From Candidatus Eremiobacterota bacterium (lineage in GTDB: Bacteria > Vulcanimicrobiota > CADAWZ01 > Ess09-12): a stretch of 64,000 nucleotides of DNA. This document shows positions 61,413-64,000 of this stretch, in pieces. Every line of letters starts with the position of its first letter. The stretch's first letter is position 1. The stretch is from positions 22,478 to 86,477 of the forward strand of contig JAVHLM010000031.1 of assembly GCA_031082125.1 (NCBI GenBank). Direction: 5' to 3'. A program made the translations under genes and the position numbers. Below the pieces are notes generated by a model. It had not been told where the DNA came from. It was given only the letters and a program-made list of their open reading frames with translations, and made no database searches.

Positions 61413-62048
61413 CTACAGGGTCGCTTCCAAGATGCAGTTATATCCTTTCCTGTAGATGGAGAGGCAGGAGGAGCCAGCCCGCTCCATGAGGTAGCGGAGC
61501 GGCTCTTCCGGGATATGGACATGGTTGAGGGAGAGCCATTTTTCCCAGAGCGGATATAGGCTCCTCAGCACCTCCCACCGGTAAAAGTCAAGCACCACGA
61601 GCTGCCCTCCTTCCCTGAGCGAGCACAGGCATTTGTCCAGGGCCTTTTTCCAGTTTCCAATCATGGAGAGGGAGTAGCTGAAAAGAATGGCGTCGGCTTT
61701 CCGCGCCGGGGTGAAATCGGCGGCATCACCTTCTACAAGGGACAGGGTGAGCCATTTTCTCCGGCCTGCTTTCCTTCTTGCCACGGCAAGCATTGAAGGG
61801 GAAAGGTCAAGGGCAATGACATGGCCCGAGGGACCAGCGGCCTGGACCAGCGTATCAAGGTTGAAGCCTGTACCGCACCCTACCTCCATGACGGTACCTC
61901 CCTCGGGCACGCGGATCCTGCGGGCGGCCCGCTCTCTCTCAAAAAGGAAGAGGGGCCTGGAGAGATCATAAAAGAGGCTGTGAATACTGTAATAGTGTTT
62001 CAGCGATGCCTGAAGTGAAAAAGCCTGAGTATATTTTTCCGCCACCAT
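61413..62048 (-). CDS. SAM-dependent class I methyltransferase
   Basis: 211 residues from ATG 62048, which has GGGGAGGA just upstream; the longer open frame is not protein-like. SAM-binding motif I is VMEVGCGTGFNLDTL, motif II ALDLSPSMLAVARRK, motif post-II VEGDAADF, motif IV ADAILFSYSLSMIG. The region before motif I (HYYSIHSLFYDLSRPLFLFE) resembles enzymes that methylate phosphatidylethanolamine or the betaine lipid head group (PmtA/BtaB type), so a lipid substrate is possible but unproven. It precedes the zinc/ankyrin gene by 25 bp on the same strand. Confidence 0.86.
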   Translation of the reverse strand: MVAEKYTQAFSLQASLKHYYSIHSLFYDLSRPLFLFERERAARRIRVPEGGTVMEVGCGTGFNLDTLVQAAGPSGHVIALDLSPSMLAVARRKAGRRKWLTLSLVEGDAADFTPARKADAILFSYSLSMIGNWKKALDKCLCSLREGGQLVVLDFYRWEVLRSLYPLWEKWLSLNHVHIPEEPLRYLMERAGSSCLSIYRKGYNCILEATL

Positions 62049-62241
62049 GGTCCTCCCCTGGTGGAACAAAGGGTAGTTGAGAACGGTACTTTCGAAAGGG
62101 GCGGGAAAAATCCTGCACCGGGCCCCCCGGGGCTCCCGGGGAAGAAACCGAAGGTGTAACAAATATTTAATATACATTGGTAAGGCCCGGTGTTATAATA
62201 GCATCAGATATTTATTCTGGTGAATGGAAAGGATGAGCTCC

Positions 62242-62736
62242 ATGCAGATAGGAAATAATGAACCCCTCTCGCAGTCGCAGATTAACTCCGCTCGCCGCGT
62301 GGTATCAGAGTTCGGCGAGGTGGCGCAGAAGATGATCGGTGCCGACAACCAGGACACGGTGGACCTTGATTCCTCAAAGGGAAAGGTGGAAGTTGACTTC
62401 ATAGGCCTCGGAAAGAATGAGCGCGGCAAGTACAGCGGCTCTGTCACCTATGATCCCCAGACCAGTGAAGTGAAAGAGCTCTTTGTCACCAGGAATTATG
62501 ATAAGAAAGATGGAGTGGGCGTCAATTATGCTCTTCACAGCCACGAGGACAACACTGTATCATACCGCAGGGACGATATGTACCAGGAGTTCCCCATGTG
62601 CCGCTCTATCGAGGAAGTGGTCGTAGACAAGGGCACGGGCGAGATCAAAAGCTACGAGGCCTATGAGGAGAGAGATGATTACATGCCTCCCATGGGCGGT
62701 GGTGATTCCGATTATTACCTCTTCGGGAACCCTTAA
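62242..62736 (+). CDS. Hypothetical acidic protein
   Basis: 164 residues from ATG 62242, which has GGAAAGG nine bases upstream; ATG 62224 and 62233 are also in frame. No signal peptide. An N-terminal helix (SQSQINSARRVVSEFGEVAQ) is followed by beta strands (GKYSGSVTYDPQTSEVKELF, NYALHSHEDNTVSYRRDDMY) and an acidic, Tyr-rich tail. I do not recognise the family. It stands alone between the divergent methyltransferase and the convergent esterase. Confidence 0.65.
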   Translation: MQIGNNEPLSQSQINSARRVVSEFGEVAQKMIGADNQDTVDLDSSKGKVEVDFIGLGKNERGKYSGSVTYDPQTSEVKELFVTRNYDKKDGVGVNYALHSHEDNTVSYRRDDMYQEFPMCRSIEEVVVDKGTGEIKSYEAYEERDDYMPPMGGGDSDYYLFGNP

Positions 62737-62772
62737 AGGCGCTGTCTTGAGAAAGCACCGGGAATGCCCCTG

Positions 62773-63792
62773 TCACTCGAGGTCATCATCGTCGTCTCCA
62801 GGGGCTTCCCGTGAGACTCCGAAGAGAAACTTGAGCACCAGGCCGATCCTGCCTCCCCAGGAGATCTCGTCATGGTGCCCCCAGGGGTCCTCGAAGTAAA
62901 GCAGGTTTTTGCCTTCCACAAAGCCTTTTTCTACCAGAATTGCCCTGAGGGTCCTCGCATCTTCAACGGAATCAACGTCGTCTTCGTCTCCGGAGGCTTC
63001 ACTGCTGTCATCTCCGGCGCTCCCGTCATCGTCTCCGGCATCTTCCTCCTCTTCGTCTACCTCTTCGACGTCTTCCTCTTCAGCGTCTTCGTCATCTTCA
63101 GCGTCTTCGTCATCTCCTGCGTCTTCGTCAACTCCTGCATCTTCGTCATTCTCACTGCCTGAGCCCACCTCGGCGTCCTCGCCGCCATCCTCATCGTCTT
63201 CCTCATCCTCGTTGTACCCTATGTCTATCCATACCCTGAGCTCATCGGGAGTGACGGGCCACTCTTTTGCCATGGAGAAAATAATGTGCTCATCCCACCA
63301 GAGGGCAGGCGAGATAGCTGCTATTTTCCCGAAGTAGTCAGGGTATTGAATGGCCGCGTAGAGCGAGAGGAGCCCTCCGAGTGAAGAGCCCGCAATTGCA
63401 GTGTCGTGCCTGAATGGCTTCACGCGGTAGTGGCTGTCGATATGATCCTTCAGCTCATCTATGAGAAACTCCATGTAGTCGTCGGCATATCCGCCTGTGC
63501 CTTCGCCGGCGTCGGCGGTGGGCGTATACTCGTCGTCTCTCCATTCCGAGTTTGAGACTCCCACGATGATGAGCTCCTCGATCTCGCCGCTCCCTATCAG
63601 GTCGGTGGCTGTGGTATCCACATCCCAGCGGACCGGGGCATCGCCGTATTCGCTGAAAATATTCTGTCCATCCTGCATGTAGAGGACCGCATACTCCCTG
63701 TCACTTTCCTCTTCGTAGCCGGGAGGGAGGTATATGTAGATGTCCCTGTCACCTTTCAGTGATTCCGAATAGATTGTTTCCTTGATTACCAT
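62773..63792 (-). CDS. Esterase (Fes/esterase D type) with long acidic insertion
   Basis: 339 residues, no signal peptide. The alpha/beta-hydrolase fold starts SLKGDRDIYIYLPPGYEEES and has DGQNIF, the nucleophile elbow AIAGSSLGGLLSLYAA (S137), and AISPALWWDEHII. After VWIDIGYNE (D190) an insert of about 85 residues made almost only of Asp, Glu, Gly, Ala and Ser (194-278) interrupts the fold, which then resumes with LRAILVEKGFVEGKNLLYFE and the catalytic His in PWGHHDEISW. The family normally has only a few residues there. A short acidic tail ends the protein. The insert might bind calcium or salt. Confidence 0.85.
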   Translation of the reverse strand: MVIKETIYSESLKGDRDIYIYLPPGYEEESDREYAVLYMQDGQNIFSEYGDAPVRWDVDTTATDLIGSGEIEELIIVGVSNSEWRDDEYTPTADAGEGTGGYADDYMEFLIDELKDHIDSHYRVKPFRHDTAIAGSSLGGLLSLYAAIQYPDYFGKIAAISPALWWDEHIIFSMAKEWPVTPDELRVWIDIGYNEDEEDDEDGGEDAEVGSGSENDEDAGVDEDAGDDEDAEDDEDAEEEDVEEVDEEEEDAGDDDGSAGDDSSEASGDEDDVDSVEDARTLRAILVEKGFVEGKNLLYFEDPWGHHDEISWGGRIGLVLKFLFGVSREAPGDDDDDLE

Positions 63793-64000
63793 GATCTGAT
63801 CCCTTTCTTATATCGGTAAAGAGTAAGAAATCCATTAATTGCTCCGTTTTCTGCAATTAAGGCCCTTGAGTGAGACACACTATTTTACTTTTTCAAAGGG
63901 GAATTGTCAACAGACATTCCCCTTTTTCAAAGGGGAATTGTCAACATGAGACCCCTGCACAATGAAATGCAATCTGTCAGCTTTGCTCCAAGCGCCTACT
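63793..64000. other. Right-edge intergenic DNA
   Basis: No gene in the last 200 bases. It contains the 25-bp direct repeats and the hairpin listed below; the esterase promoter must lie here. Confidence 0.5.
63888..63946 (+). repeat. Two 25-bp direct repeats with internal hairpin
   Basis: CTTTTTCAAAGGGGAATTGT plus CAACA occurs at 63888-63912 and again at 63922-63946, 34 bases apart. Between them ATTCCCCTTT (63916-63925) and AAAGGGGAAT (63929-63938) form a perfect 10-bp stem with a three-base loop. Confidence 0.85.

Noticed and set aside
62921..63337. Ser-rich plus-strand frames opposite the acidic insert
   Set aside because: They are the complement of Asp/Glu codon repeats in the esterase gene.
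63888..63946. Possible CRISPR repeat pair
   Set aside because: Only two units, spacing of nine bases between copies and no cas genes.

Overview
The window looks like chromosome from an uncultivated, environmental, Gram-negative-type (diderm) bacterium. The case for this is indirect: many lipobox and Sec signal peptides, a secretin-type N-terminal domain protein, lytic transglycosylase-like and twitching-ATPase genes, and long TPR, ankyrin, Roadblock and beta-propeller proteins of the kind seen in candidate phyla such as Eremiobacterota/Xenobia. That placement is a guess from gene style, not from a marker gene. TGA, TAA and TAG are all used as ordinary stops. Most genes have moderately high GC. 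A few stand out: the aldehyde dehydrogenase at the left edge and an MHS-type transporter (13.8-15.2 kb) are richer in GC, and a cobalamin/radical SAM gene (23.0-24.3 kb) is clearly AT-rich.

Layout. 0-4 kb: truncated aldehyde dehydrogenase, Ser/Thr kinase, serpin lipoprotein; 49 bp from the dehydrogenase 3' end recurs after the kinase. 4-8.5 kb (minus): two PilT-type ATPases, a cyclic-nucleotide/GAF sensor and a secreted protein. 8.5-13.1 kb: small secreted and hypothetical proteins and a HEXXH zincin. 13.4-19.1 kb: accessory zone with the transporter, remnants of a DUF4143 ATPase and an IS21-type IstB, a DUF433/DUF5615 toxin-antitoxin pair and an intact DUF4143 ATPase. 19.4-27 kb: lipoprotein, two beta-propellers, radical SAM gene, regulator remnant, tRNA-Asn and an ankyrin protein. 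27.2-30.1 kb: HNH protein behind a perfect consensus promoter, then a hairpin repeat and a TPP riboswitch with no gene to control.

30-39.6 kb (minus) is one signalling block: giant TPR protein, a zinc-ribbon/PD-(D/E)XK-like/Roadblock fusion, a small Roadblock protein, a NarX-type histidine kinase and a NarL-type response regulator. 39.9-47 kb (plus) holds two secreted paralogues flanking a lone sugar-type binding protein, then DUF58 and TgpA-like transglutaminase genes. 47-52.3 kb (minus) holds a SIS isomerase, a membrane TPR protein, a transglycosylase-like DUF5715 protein and a pilus/secretin N-domain protein.

Divergent from these at 52.4 kb is a soluble protein consisting of the C-terminal domain of the FlhA/SctV export gate without its membrane half, followed by RNase PH. 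54.7-63.8 kb holds a lipoprotein-like gene with an in-frame TGA, a lipase, YgiQ with a second radical SAM protein, an ankyrin/zinc-ribbon membrane protein, a methyltransferase and an esterase carrying a long acidic insert.

The strongest unexplained items are the orphan TPP riboswitch facing a response regulator gene, the stand-alone FlhA C-domain beside envelope genes, the PD-(D/E)XK-Roadblock operon, the in-frame TGA gene, and a family of long inverted-repeat hairpins scattered between genes.
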